Positions 1 to 5,773 of a stretch of 15,441 nucleotides of DNA are shown here, piece after piece (position 1 is the first letter of the stretch; each line of letters begins with the position of its first letter). This DNA is from Pseudomonadota bacterium (GTDB lineage Bacteria; Pseudomonadota; Gammaproteobacteria; Pseudomonadales; Oleiphilaceae): NCBI GenBank assembly GCA_023430625.1, contig JAEZAA010000274.1, positions 1-15,441 of the forward strand. The letters run 5' to 3'. The notes below the pieces were generated by a model, which was given only the letters and a program-made list of their open reading frames with translations, searched no databases and had not been told where the DNA came from. The position numbers were made by a program, and so were the translations under genes.

Positions 1-886
1 GCAAGGTCGACACAAAAATGCAGGACGCCGCCTGCTGTGTCCAAACGTTGTACTTCTGGGAAAACACATAGGCGCTGATGCCGATGGGCATGGCTGCCGC
101 CAGGGTCGCGGTTGCCGCCCACAGAAAATCGACGTTGAAGAGATGGAAGGCCGCGAGATAAACCAGCGCCGGCAGCACCAGGCTTTTCAGCAAAACCGCA
201 ATCCAGATGCCGGCTAACCCACTGGAGAGCCGGAAGCGACTCAAAGAAGCCCCCATGACAAACAGGGCGACGGGTATCGCCGACTTGGAAAACAACAGCA
301 GTGCTTCGTCGAGCACTGGCCACAACCGGATGTTCAGCAGGTTGAACAGAAGGCCCAGCGCCACACTCAGCAGAATCGGACTTTTGATGAACTGTTCAGA
401 GGCTTTCGCCAGGTAACGGAAGAACCCGGCCAGCGTCAGACTCTCCCGCTCCGCCGCCAGTACACCCAGCGTGAAAATGAAAATGTTCTGCACGTATAAG
501 ATCAGGAACAAAGGAACCAGAGATTCTTCGCCTAGCAGTTGCAGACAAATGGGAATGCCCAGGATGGTGGTGTTGGAATAGGTTGCAGTGACGCCAAAGA
601 CACTCTGGGTCTTTTGGTCATCCCTAAATAGCGAATGGCCGGCGAGGATCGCCGCCAGAAACACCAGCACCACCGGACCGTAGAACGACAGCAGGAACGC
701 CCATTCAATCGTGCCCGGCAGCTCCGAGCGGGCGGTACTGGAAAACAGCAGCACGGGAATGGCAAAGGTGAAGGCGAACTTGGTAACCGCCGCCGTTTCC
801 TGCTCGCTGATCCACACCTTACGGGCGGACAAATACCCCAGAACCGCGATCAGCAGGATCGGCAAAACCGCCGTAAACGATGACAT
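1..886 (-). CDS. AEC-family (auxin efflux carrier/malonate-malate type) permease, C-terminus cut by window edge
   Basis: This minus-strand frame is open for 295 codons from an ATG at 886 to the left edge. The ATG is preceded by an AAGGA ribosome site about 5-6 nt upstream. The protein begins MSSFTAVLPILLIAVLGYLS and is strongly hydrophobic throughout, with roughly nine visible membrane segments. The N-terminal half carries the family pattern of a short helix pair followed by an 'ATYSNTTILGIPI' segment. The C-terminal part carries 'AAAMPIGISAYVFSQKY' followed by a 'VSTL' stretch, typical of the last helices of AEC transporters (known family members are secondary carriers for organic anions such as malate or malonate). 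Family members are about 300-320 residues, so only some 20-25 residues should be missing. The substrate cannot be deduced. It lies in the same direction as truC with a 118-bp gap, so co-transcription is possible but not shown. Confidence 0.88.
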   Translation of the reverse strand, partial: MSSFTAVLPILLIAVLGYLSARKVWISEQETAAVTKFAFTFAIPVLLFSSTARSELPGTIEWAFLLSFYGPVVLVFLAAILAGHSLFRDDQKTQSVFGVTATYSNTTILGIPICLQLLGEESLVPLFLILYVQNIFIFTLGVLAAERESLTLAGFFRYLAKASEQFIKSPILLSVALGLLFNLLNIRLWPVLDEALLLFSKSAIPVALFVMGASLSRFRLSSGLAGIWIAVLLKSLVLPALVYLAAFHLFNVDFLWAATATLAAAMPIGISAYVFSQKYNVWTQQAASCIFVSTL

Positions 887-1004
887 CTTGATCCTTCTAC
901 TTCCCTGGAAACGACTGCTTTACCCCCGACGCATGATTGAGTTTTCCTGCATCGCCGGACGGTCTTTTATTGGTCGGGCGCTTCGCCATAATTCGTCGCG
1001 CACT

Positions 1005-1742
1005 TCACCACATCGAGCGCAGCGAGTCATCACCGAATATCGATAACACCTGCAGAAAACTCGCCTCCGGCTCTGCCTTCAGGTGCAGCGGCTCACCCGT
1101 GACCGGGTGCAGAAAACGCATGGCCGTTGCCGCCAGCATGAGCCGCCCCTGCCCGAACCGTTCCGCAAAATAGCGATTGTGGCGCCCGCGCCCATGGTTG
1201 GCATCGCCAATGATCGGATGGCTGATGTGCTTCATATGGCGGCGCAGCTGATGCTTCCGGCCGGTTTCCGGCGACAGCTCGACCAGGCTGTAGCGGCTGG
1301 TGGGGTGACCTTCGATTTCCACCGGAATTTCCGTGGTCGCCAAACGGCGGTAGCGGGTCCGGGCCTCGCGCACCGGTTGCGGCTCATCCTTGCGTCGGCG
1401 GTCTTCCGGCTCCTCCCGCAAGGGGTGGTCGATCAAGCCCTGCTCCGGCGCCCAACCGCGCACCAAGGCCAGATAGGTTTTGCTCACCTCGCCCGCCATC
1501 ATCGCCTTACCCAGCACGCTGGCGGTTTGAGGATCGCGGGCAAACACCAGCACACCGGAGGTGGGTCGGTCCAGCCGATGCACCGGGTACACATGCTCGC
1601 CGCCATTCATCGCCCGCGCGTACTGCAGAGCAAATTCGGTTTCATGACGGTCGATGGGACTGCGATGCACCAGCAGGCCTGCCGGCTTATGTACCGCCAA
1701 TATCCATGAGTCTCGGTAAATCTCGGTGAGCGGATTAGTCAC
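1005..1742 (-). CDS. truC: tRNA pseudouridine(65) synthase TruC (RluA family)
   Basis: The 245-residue product is a RluA-type pseudouridine synthase. The catalytic aspartate is Asp58 in the HRLDRPTSG motif (residues 55-63). The stretch GRKHQLRRHMKHISHPIIGD (161-180) followed by HGRGRHNRYF (183-192) is characteristic of the TruC branch, which makes pseudouridine at position 65 in the T-stem of some tRNAs. Length and N-terminus (a short 'EIYRDSWILAVHKPAGLLVHRS' opening) match the family. The start is a GTG at 1742. There is no in-frame ATG upstream that would give a plausible start, and only a weak purine-rich stretch precedes it, so initiation is probably inefficient. It is transcribed away from the thioesterase gene across a 520-bp divergent gap. 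No clear terminator follows; a small GGCG/CGCC hairpin at 977-987 lacks a U tract. Confidence 0.93.
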   Translation of the reverse strand: MTNPLTEIYRDSWILAVHKPAGLLVHRSPIDRHETEFALQYARAMNGGEHVYPVHRLDRPTSGVLVFARDPQTASVLGKAMMAGEVSKTYLALVRGWAPEQGLIDHPLREEPEDRRRKDEPQPVREARTRYRRLATTEIPVEIEGHPTSRYSLVELSPETGRKHQLRRHMKHISHPIIGDANHGRGRHNRYFAERFGQGRLMLAATAMRFLHPVTGEPLHLKAEPEASFLQVLSIFGDDSLRSMW

Positions 1743-1921
1743 GGGTTTCGGTCCGGTCTGGGGCGAGCATCTTAAAACTTCGTAGGCACTGCTTTCAAAC
1801 CTTCAAGCAGGTTCGGAGGCTTGGTCAATCATCAGGAAGCGATCAGCTGGAGCCGGTGAAAACAGTCAGCGGCGCTGCCTGAGCAGCCTGATCTTGCTCG
1901 TGCACAAAAACACCAAAAGTT

Positions 1922-1931
1922 AGTGATCACT
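1922..1931. promoter_or_regulatory. Palindromic operator-like site AGTGATCACT
   Basis: A perfect 10-bp palindrome AGTGATCACT, with a partial repeat of the half site (TCACTAA at 1953-1959) 21 bp further on. It lies just upstream of the TATAAT promoter at 2008-2013. It could be a transcription-factor site for either divergent gene. It does not match the FadR or PsrA consensus that I know, so the regulator is unidentified. Confidence 0.3.
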
Positions 1932-1985
1932 TTCACGATTCGGGCAAGTTTGTCACTAAAACAGGCGTTTATGTCTGGATTGGCC

Positions 1986-2013
1986 TTTGATGATTTTCTG
2001 ATCTTTGTATAAT
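1986..2013 (+). promoter_or_regulatory. Sigma-70 promoter with perfect TATAAT -10 box
   Basis: A perfect -10 box TATAAT lies at 2008-2013. The -35 is less exact: TTTGAT (1986-1991, 16-nt spacer) or TTGATG (1987-1992, 15-nt spacer). Transcription would begin near 2020, giving a leader of about 243 nt before the thioesterase ATG at 2263. The sequence around it is locally AT-rich, as expected for a housekeeping promoter. Confidence 0.6.
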
Positions 2014-2019
2014 GGCACC

Positions 2020-2262
2020 GCTTCACGGACGGACCAGGGAACACTGCTTGACCCGCTAACGGGTGAGCTCATAGTCAAAGGAAAGATTGCAACTCCAGCC
2101 TCGCTGGAGGTGCATAGGGATAGGAACCGCACTTCGCATCCTCCAACTCTGCCACCCGCAGAGTAACTCCCTTTGAGCTTGATACGCGCCGCTGGTAATG
2201 CCTGGCATTTCCGCACGCGTACCGCAGTAGTCAACTTTTCAACGGCATTGGGAGCCAGTTTG
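2020..2262 (+). ncRNA. Candidate structured 5' leader or small RNA upstream of the thioesterase gene
   Basis: This stretch has no credible reading frame but several strong inverted repeats on the plus strand. ACCCG/CGGGT (2051-2064) has a CTAA loop. TGCA-a-CTCCAGC pairs with GCTGGAG-g-TGCA (2088-2114; 11 pairs and one mismatch). ACTCTGC/GCAGAGT (2146-2164) has a 5-nt loop. TACGCG pairs with CGCGTA further down, near 2182-2223. A long-range TCAAAGG (2075-2081) to CCTTTGA (2170-2176) pairing would enclose the two central hairpins, making a multi-way junction. Several GGA triplets are also present, which could be CsrA/RsmA contacts. I compared it with the conserved cores I know for TPP, FMN, cobalamin, SAM, glycine and c-di-GMP riboswitches and saw no match. 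It may be a cis-acting leader or a separate small RNA; no U-rich terminator is visible before the gene. Confidence 0.4.
2251..2254 (+). promoter_or_regulatory. Ribosome binding site deciding the thioesterase start
   Basis: GGAG at 2251-2254 lies 8 nt before the ATG at 2263. It favours this start over the longer in-frame TTG at 2173, whose extra 30 codons have no family counterpart and would lie inside the structured leader. Confidence 0.7.
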
Positions 2263-2697
2263 ATGTACCTTTTTCAAGTCGATATTCAGCCTCGTCTCAG
2301 CGATTTCGATCTCTACGGACACCTCAACAACACGCACTATGTCAGCTACACCGAAGTCGCCATGTTCAACGTACTGGTCTACGAGCTCGGTTTTGATCAC
2401 ACCCAGTACGGCGCCATTACCCGCCATATGAGCTTCGACTTCGACAAGCCCATCCGCTTTGGCATGCCGGTCGCGATCCAGACCAAGATCATTCAGATGG
2501 CCAACTCCATCATCAGTGTCGAGCACCAGTTCGTGTCCGCCAGCAACCCGGAAAAAGTCTTTGCCACGGCAAAACGCACGATGGTGCTGGTCAGCCTCGC
2601 GGACGGCAAACCTGCCGCAATTCCGGAGTCTGTTCTGAAGACCTATGAAGCGAAACTCTCTGCCAACGCTGACCAAGCCATCAGCGCGGTGGCCTAA
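2263..2697 (+). CDS. Acyl-CoA thioesterase, 4HBT/YbgC-like hot-dog fold
   Basis: This 144-residue protein is a single hot-dog domain. The N-terminal motif RLSDFDLYGHLNNTHYVSYTE (residues 11-31) is the hallmark of 4-hydroxybenzoyl-CoA-type thioesterases: Asp16 aligns with the catalytic aspartate and the GHLNN segment binds the thioester. The central part (about 56-112) alternates as expected for the antiparallel sheet wrapped around the long helix at 25-45. Length is normal for the family. It should hydrolyse acyl-CoA thioesters in the cytosol; the chain length or aryl specificity cannot be read from sequence. It is monocistronic, driven from the promoter near 2008 through an unusually long and structured leader, so post-transcriptional control is plausible. 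An 11-bp inverted repeat follows 17 bp after the stop. Confidence 0.88.
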   Translation: MYLFQVDIQPRLSDFDLYGHLNNTHYVSYTEVAMFNVLVYELGFDHTQYGAITRHMSFDFDKPIRFGMPVAIQTKIIQMANSIISVEHQFVSASNPEKVFATAKRTMVLVSLADGKPAAIPESVLKTYEAKLSANADQAISAVA

Positions 2698-2713
2698 GGG
2701 CTAGTAGAAAGAG

Positions 2714-2770
2714 GGACATCCACAGGAGCAGGATTGGCGGCGGCCAAGCCGGAATGTGGATGTCCGTTTT
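2714..2770 (+). terminator. 11-bp inverted repeat after the thioesterase gene, possible bidirectional terminator
   Basis: GGACATCCACA (2714-2724) is perfectly complementary to TGTGGATGTCC (2755-2765), followed by GTTTT. The 30-nt spacer holds an inner TTGGC/GCCAA hairpin (2734-2747), so the RNA would form a two-tier stem. It sits between convergent genes; on the other strand the stem is followed by CTCTTTCT. The large loop and short U tract are not classic, so it could also be a dispersed REP-like repeat. Confidence 0.5.
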
Positions 2771-2819
2771 ACACCCACTCGCCGCTCCATGATATCGAGC
2801 GGACCAAACGCCTAATGCG

Positions 2820-3035
2820 CTAGTGAGACTTGGTTTTCTCAGTCATCTGTTCGCTGTTGGTCGCGCTCCGACTGCCTTTCAGGTACATCTCCACATCGGC
2901 CGGCTTATCGCCCACCGACTTCACCGCATCGCGGATCTGCTCGGAGGTGGCGTCCAGCTTCTTCGCCCAGGTCGCCAATTGGCTTGCGTCATTCAGATTG
3001 ATCCGTGTGTTCGCTGTGTCTGTCGAACCAGCCAT
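2820..3035 (-). CDS. DUF3606 domain protein
   Basis: A small 71-residue, hydrophilic protein. Residues 11-52 carry the DUF3606 pattern: 'INLNDASQLATWAKKL' followed by 'EQIRDAVKSVGDKPADVEMYL', with the conserved W23 and VG-x-K elements. The C-terminal 18 residues are Ser/Thr/Lys-rich and probably disordered. The function of the family is not known; members are small cytosolic proteins. The ATG at 3035 is chosen because a strong AAGGAG (3042-3047) sits 6 nt upstream. A longer in-frame reading back to 3173 has no ribosome site and no family resemblance. The gene is convergent with the thioesterase gene and appears to be transcribed alone. Confidence 0.85.
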   Translation of the reverse strand: MAGSTDTANTRINLNDASQLATWAKKLDATSEQIRDAVKSVGDKPADVEMYLKGSRSATNSEQMTEKTKSH

Positions 3036-3387
3036 GCTTATCTCCTTCATAACGTTCGTCAGTTTGCAGTTACAGGGATGATCCCCAGTCCGTGATCTCT
3101 GAACATTATGAAGTTTCCAGTTAGGAGTCTGGCCGGGCAGCAGATTAATTTGCTTTAAGCATCCGGTAATCACGCATGCGGCGTGGCCGCGAGGAACCTG
3201 GCTCGAATGGACAGGTCTGAATGGTGCGCAGGTTCACTTCCTGCAGAAAAAGCCATGCCCTCCGGCCCGCCTTTTCTCTGAGAACCATCGTATACTGCAG
3301 CCATAGCTTTACGCGTCAACCAGAGTCTTCAACGCTTCTGCCATGGCTATTACGCCCCGGCGCTGTACCTACTTATCAGGCATTTTT
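3036..3387. other. Divergent intergenic region upstream of the DUF3606 gene and the membrane protein gene
   Basis: No gene was recognised here. It holds a GCGGC/GCCGC hairpin (3178-3190), a GCAGG/CCTGC repeat near 3230-3246 and a TATACT box at 3291-3296. The TATACT could be the -10 of the plus-strand gene starting at 3388, though no good -35 accompanies it. An ATTATG at about 3104-3109 would read CATAAT on the minus strand and could serve the DUF3606 gene. Both promoter readings are weak. Confidence 0.35.
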
Positions 3388-4143
3388 ATGACATCACCGA
3401 CCGCGTCCAAAACTCCCGATCACCAGCCCCGGCCCTTGGTCGATTTGCTGGTCAGCATTGTGATCCCGTCCATCATCCTGATGAAATTCAGCGGCGAGGA
3501 GCACCTGGGCAACGTCAACGCCCTGCTCATCGGCCTCGCCTTCCCGCTTGGCTGGGGACTGTTTGAGCTGGTTCGCTACCACAAGAAGAATTTCATCGCC
3601 CTGCTCGGCCTGATCAGTGTCGGCCTGACCGGTGGCATTGGCCTGCTGGAACTCGACGCCGGCTGGCTGGCGATCAAGGAGGCCGCAGTGCCGGCGGTGA
3701 TCGGGCTTGCCGTTCTCATCTCGACCCGCACCAAATATCCAATGGTCCGCACGCTGCTGTACAACCCAAGCGTGCTCGACGTGCACAAGATCCAGCAATC
3801 ACTGGAAAAGAACGGGCACCAACAGGAATTCGAGCAACGCCTGCAGAAAGCCAGCTACTTCTTTGCCGGCACCTTTCTTTTCTCATCGATCATGAACTAC
3901 GTGATCGCCAAGTGGATCGTGACCAGCCCCTCGGGAACCCAAGCGTTCAACGAAGAGCTTGGGCGCATGACGCTCGTGAGCTATCCGATGATCGCCATTC
4001 CCTCGATGATCATGATGCTGCTGATCTTTTACTACCTGTGGCGAACCATCCGCCGGCTGACCGGCTATACGCTGGAGGAAGTGATGGCGCCGCATTTGCT
4101 GGAGAAGGAGAAGAAATCGGCTCGTTCGTCTTCGGGGGATTAG
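3388..4143 (+). CDS. VC0807-like multi-pass inner-membrane protein of unknown function
   Basis: The product is 251 residues with about six predicted membrane segments (near 18-33, 43-62, 68-86, 97-113, 158-178 and 197-218). Between the fourth and fifth segments is a soluble loop containing 'TLLYNPSVLDVHKIQQSLE'. The opening 'LVDLLVSIVIPSIILMKFSG' and the following 'GLAFPLGWGLFELVR' recall the VC0807 family of uncharacterised membrane proteins; that match is from memory. The C-terminal tail is Lys/Ser-rich and charged, expected to be cytosolic. The ATG at 3388 has an AGG 7 nt upstream and is preferred over the ATG at 3343, which lacks a ribosome site and would add a polar extension. The stop codon lies inside a hairpin. 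No operon partner is seen. Confidence 0.7.
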   Translation: MTSPTASKTPDHQPRPLVDLLVSIVIPSIILMKFSGEEHLGNVNALLIGLAFPLGWGLFELVRYHKKNFIALLGLISVGLTGGIGLLELDAGWLAIKEAAVPAVIGLAVLISTRTKYPMVRTLLYNPSVLDVHKIQQSLEKNGHQQEFEQRLQKASYFFAGTFLFSSIMNYVIAKWIVTSPSGTQAFNEELGRMTLVSYPMIAIPSMIMMLLIFYYLWRTIRRLTGYTLEEVMAPHLLEKEKKSARSSSGD

Positions 4144-4163
4144 CTACGCTGTGCGTAGCTAAT
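4139..4163 (+). terminator. Perfect 11-bp hairpin overlapping the stop codon of the upstream membrane protein gene
   Basis: ATTAGCTACGC (4139-4149) pairs perfectly with GCGTAGCTAAT (4153-4163) around a 3-nt loop. The TAG stop codon (4141-4143) lies in the left arm. The stem is very stable but lacks a U tract, so it may act as a 3'-end stabiliser or weak terminator rather than a classic intrinsic terminator. Confidence 0.5.
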
Positions 4164-4504
4164 TACGGCTTCGTATCCAGCCATCTCGCAGTTCGTCTTA
4201 GTTCTGGTCGTCGGCAGACTCATCACGGGAATCTTCAAGTGCCCAGTTCGTATATGAACAGGGACCTACTCATGCGCCACAAAACTGGGGAGTTCGCCGC
4301 CGTCAAAATGAGAGCGAAAGCCGCTTTTAGCTTCCAACTATAGAACGTTGGGCCATTTACGGCAGCCCGACTATCGTCCGTCGCGAAAGCACGCCCACAA
4401 CAAGCAAAGCTTATGGGTTTTGGCCAAAAAAACAAAAATAAGTTGTATATACGAACAAATTACGCATAATTTTATTTTATTTTTCACACAATAGGACCAA
4501 TACA
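4164..4504. other. Non-coding region before the rloA-like gene, turning AT-rich
   Basis: No credible gene is present. Composition changes from mixed to very AT-rich: 4441-4500 holds only 15 G or C in 60 bases. It contains a perfect 12-bp palindrome TTTTGGCCAAAA (4418-4429) and the promoter at 4443-4470. A 10-bp inverted repeat, GTTCGTATAT (4246-4255) against ATATACGAAC (4447-4456), brackets about 190 bp. Nothing resembling a transposase or integrase remnant was recognised. This is the left junction of the probable accessory cassette. Confidence 0.45.
4443..4470 (+). promoter_or_regulatory. Probable promoter of the rloA-rloB operon
   Basis: TTGTAT (4443-4448) and CATAAT (4465-4470) are separated by 16 nt, within a strongly AT-rich stretch. 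Transcription would start near 4477, leaving a short leader. An AGGA (4493-4496) lies 8 nt before the ATG at 4505. The palindrome TTTTGGCCAAAA at 4418-4429 lies just upstream and could be an operator. Confidence 0.5.
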
Positions 4505-5773
4505 ATGCTGGTTGAGTTCCGCGTCAAGAACTTCCGCAGCTTGCGTGACGAACAGGTGCTCAGTCTTGTAGCGTCTAAGGACAAGACGCTCAAGGACACT
4601 CATACGGCGGTTACCGGTCTTAAAGCCGTGCCTGACCTGCTGCGTAGTGCCGTGATCTATGGCGCCAATGCCAGCGGTAAGTCGAACCTTATTAAGGCCT
4701 TGCAGTACATGCGTGGTGTCGTGCTGGAATCGGCAACGGTCATCCAGCCAGGTCAAACCTACGCGGTGCAGCCGTTCCGGCTGAATGCTCAGTCTGCAAA
4801 AGAACCCACGGAGTTTGAAGTGACGTTCATTTTAGACGGCATACGGTACCAATACGCCTTTGCCATGACTCAGACGCGTATAGTGAATGAGTACCTGCTG
4901 GTCTATAAAGCCTTTAAACCTCAGCGCTGGTTTGAGCGTCATTTCGATGCAGAGACCCAAAAGGATGTATACGACTTCGGTCCTGGTTTGAAAGGGCAAA
5001 AGAATCTATGGGAGGGCGCCACCCGTCCGAACTCATTGTTCCTGTCGATGGCCGTCCAGCTCAATAGCGAGGCGTTGCGGCCAGTCTTCGAGTGGTTTTC
5101 CAATAATCTGGTGATTTTTAATGAGCAGGCCCGTCTCAGCCCTCATGTGTCAATCCAGATGCTTAAGCAGGCAGAGGGGCGAAAGCAAATTTGTGACTTC
5201 CTCACCGCCGCCGACATCAGCATTAACGATATTGAAGTGGTCACTCGAAAGGTACCTGGACACGAGGTGCATTTTGACTTGGTGGCAGGTAAGACCGAAG
5301 TGCGGACTGAAGAGGTGGAAGAGCATCAGCTTCGTGTTTCTCATGCCACCAAAAATGGCAAGGCTGTGTTCGATCTAATGGATGAGTCTAATGGCACACG
5401 TAATCTGCTGTTTCTCACAGGGCCGGTACTGGATATTCTCAACAAAGGATTGACTCTGGTTATAGATGAGCTGGACACCAGCCTACACACCCTGTTGGTG
5501 CGCGAGCTCGTGCGTTTGTTTCATCAGCCTGAGGTCAACCGGGGGGGCGCACAACTGATCTTTACCACCCACGACACATCCTTGCTGGATGCGGCCGGCC
5601 TTTTTCGACGCGATCAAGTCTGGTTTGTCGAGAAGGATGCCGACCAGGCCTCAGCGTTGGTTGCATTGTCCGAGTTCAGCCCGCGCAAGAATGAGGCGCT
5701 GGAACGGGGTTATTTGATGGGGCGGTACGGTGGTATACCGCTGTTTAATCATAATCTGGGGCTGAAGCACTAA
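4505..5773 (+). CDS. AAA15/ABC-type ATPase, RloA/AbiLi-like
   Basis: The 422-residue protein has the full set of SMC/ABC-type ATPase motifs of the COG1106/AAA_15 group. These are an N-terminal 'VEFRVKNFRSLRDEQ' strand-helix opening, Walker A GANASGKS (53-60), an ABC-signature-like SNGTRNLL (295-302), Walker B LVIDE (318-322) with D321 and E322, and a switch histidine in TTHD (354-357). The C-terminal 'YLMGRYGGIPLF' (403-414) is typical of RloA-like proteins. The lid region (about 85-280) is short and lacks a long coiled coil. In known systems such ATPases (AbiLi, PARIS AriA, OLD relatives) assemble as oligomeric sensors that hold or release an effector. Here the next gene overlaps by 1 nt, giving a coupled two-gene unit. 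Codons such as TTA and AAA appear more used than in neighbours, which together with the AT-rich leader suggests acquisition by transfer. Confidence 0.88.
   Translation: MLVEFRVKNFRSLRDEQVLSLVASKDKTLKDTHTAVTGLKAVPDLLRSAVIYGANASGKSNLIKALQYMRGVVLESATVIQPGQTYAVQPFRLNAQSAKEPTEFEVTFILDGIRYQYAFAMTQTRIVNEYLLVYKAFKPQRWFERHFDAETQKDVYDFGPGLKGQKNLWEGATRPNSLFLSMAVQLNSEALRPVFEWFSNNLVIFNEQARLSPHVSIQMLKQAEGRKQICDFLTAADISINDIEVVTRKVPGHEVHFDLVAGKTEVRTEEVEEHQLRVSHATKNGKAVFDLMDESNGTRNLLFLTGPVLDILNKGLTLVIDELDTSLHTLLVRELVRLFHQPEVNRGGAQLIFTTHDTSLLDAAGLFRRDQVWFVEKDADQASALVALSEFSPRKNEALERGYLMGRYGGIPLFNHNLGLKH

Larger units (their letters stand above)
1743..2019. other. Divergent intergenic region between truC and the thioesterase gene, upstream half
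   Basis: No credible gene is present on either strand here. Visible structure includes a GCTGC/GCAGC hairpin (1874-1887), a perfect 10-bp palindrome AGTGATCACT (1922-1931) and a second copy of its half site, TCACTAA, at 1953-1959. The half site forms a 7-bp inverted repeat with TTAGTGA at 1920-1926. These lie about 25-65 bp upstream of the -35 region of the plus-strand promoter at 1986-2013, a suitable position for an activator or repressor. No clear promoter for truC was recognised on the minus strand. Confidence 0.4.

Noticed and set aside
1832..2234. Two short minus-strand frames in the truC-thioesterase gap
   Set aside because: No ribosome sites, no domain signal, and they overlap a strong plus-strand promoter and structured leader.
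2173..2262. N-terminal extension of the thioesterase from a TTG start
   Set aside because: No family counterpart, lies in the structured leader, and GGAG sits properly before the ATG at 2263.
4331..4360. Integron attC-like site (CCAAC...GTTGGGC)
   Set aside because: The left half does not fit the RYYYAAC consensus, the arms are only 8 bp apart and no cassette structure or integrase is seen.
4235..4435. Short minus-strand frame (66 codons) upstream of the RloA-like gene, considered as an antitoxin or regulator
   Set aside because: It starts at a TTG without a ribosome site and has no recognisable fold; the region is better explained as control DNA.
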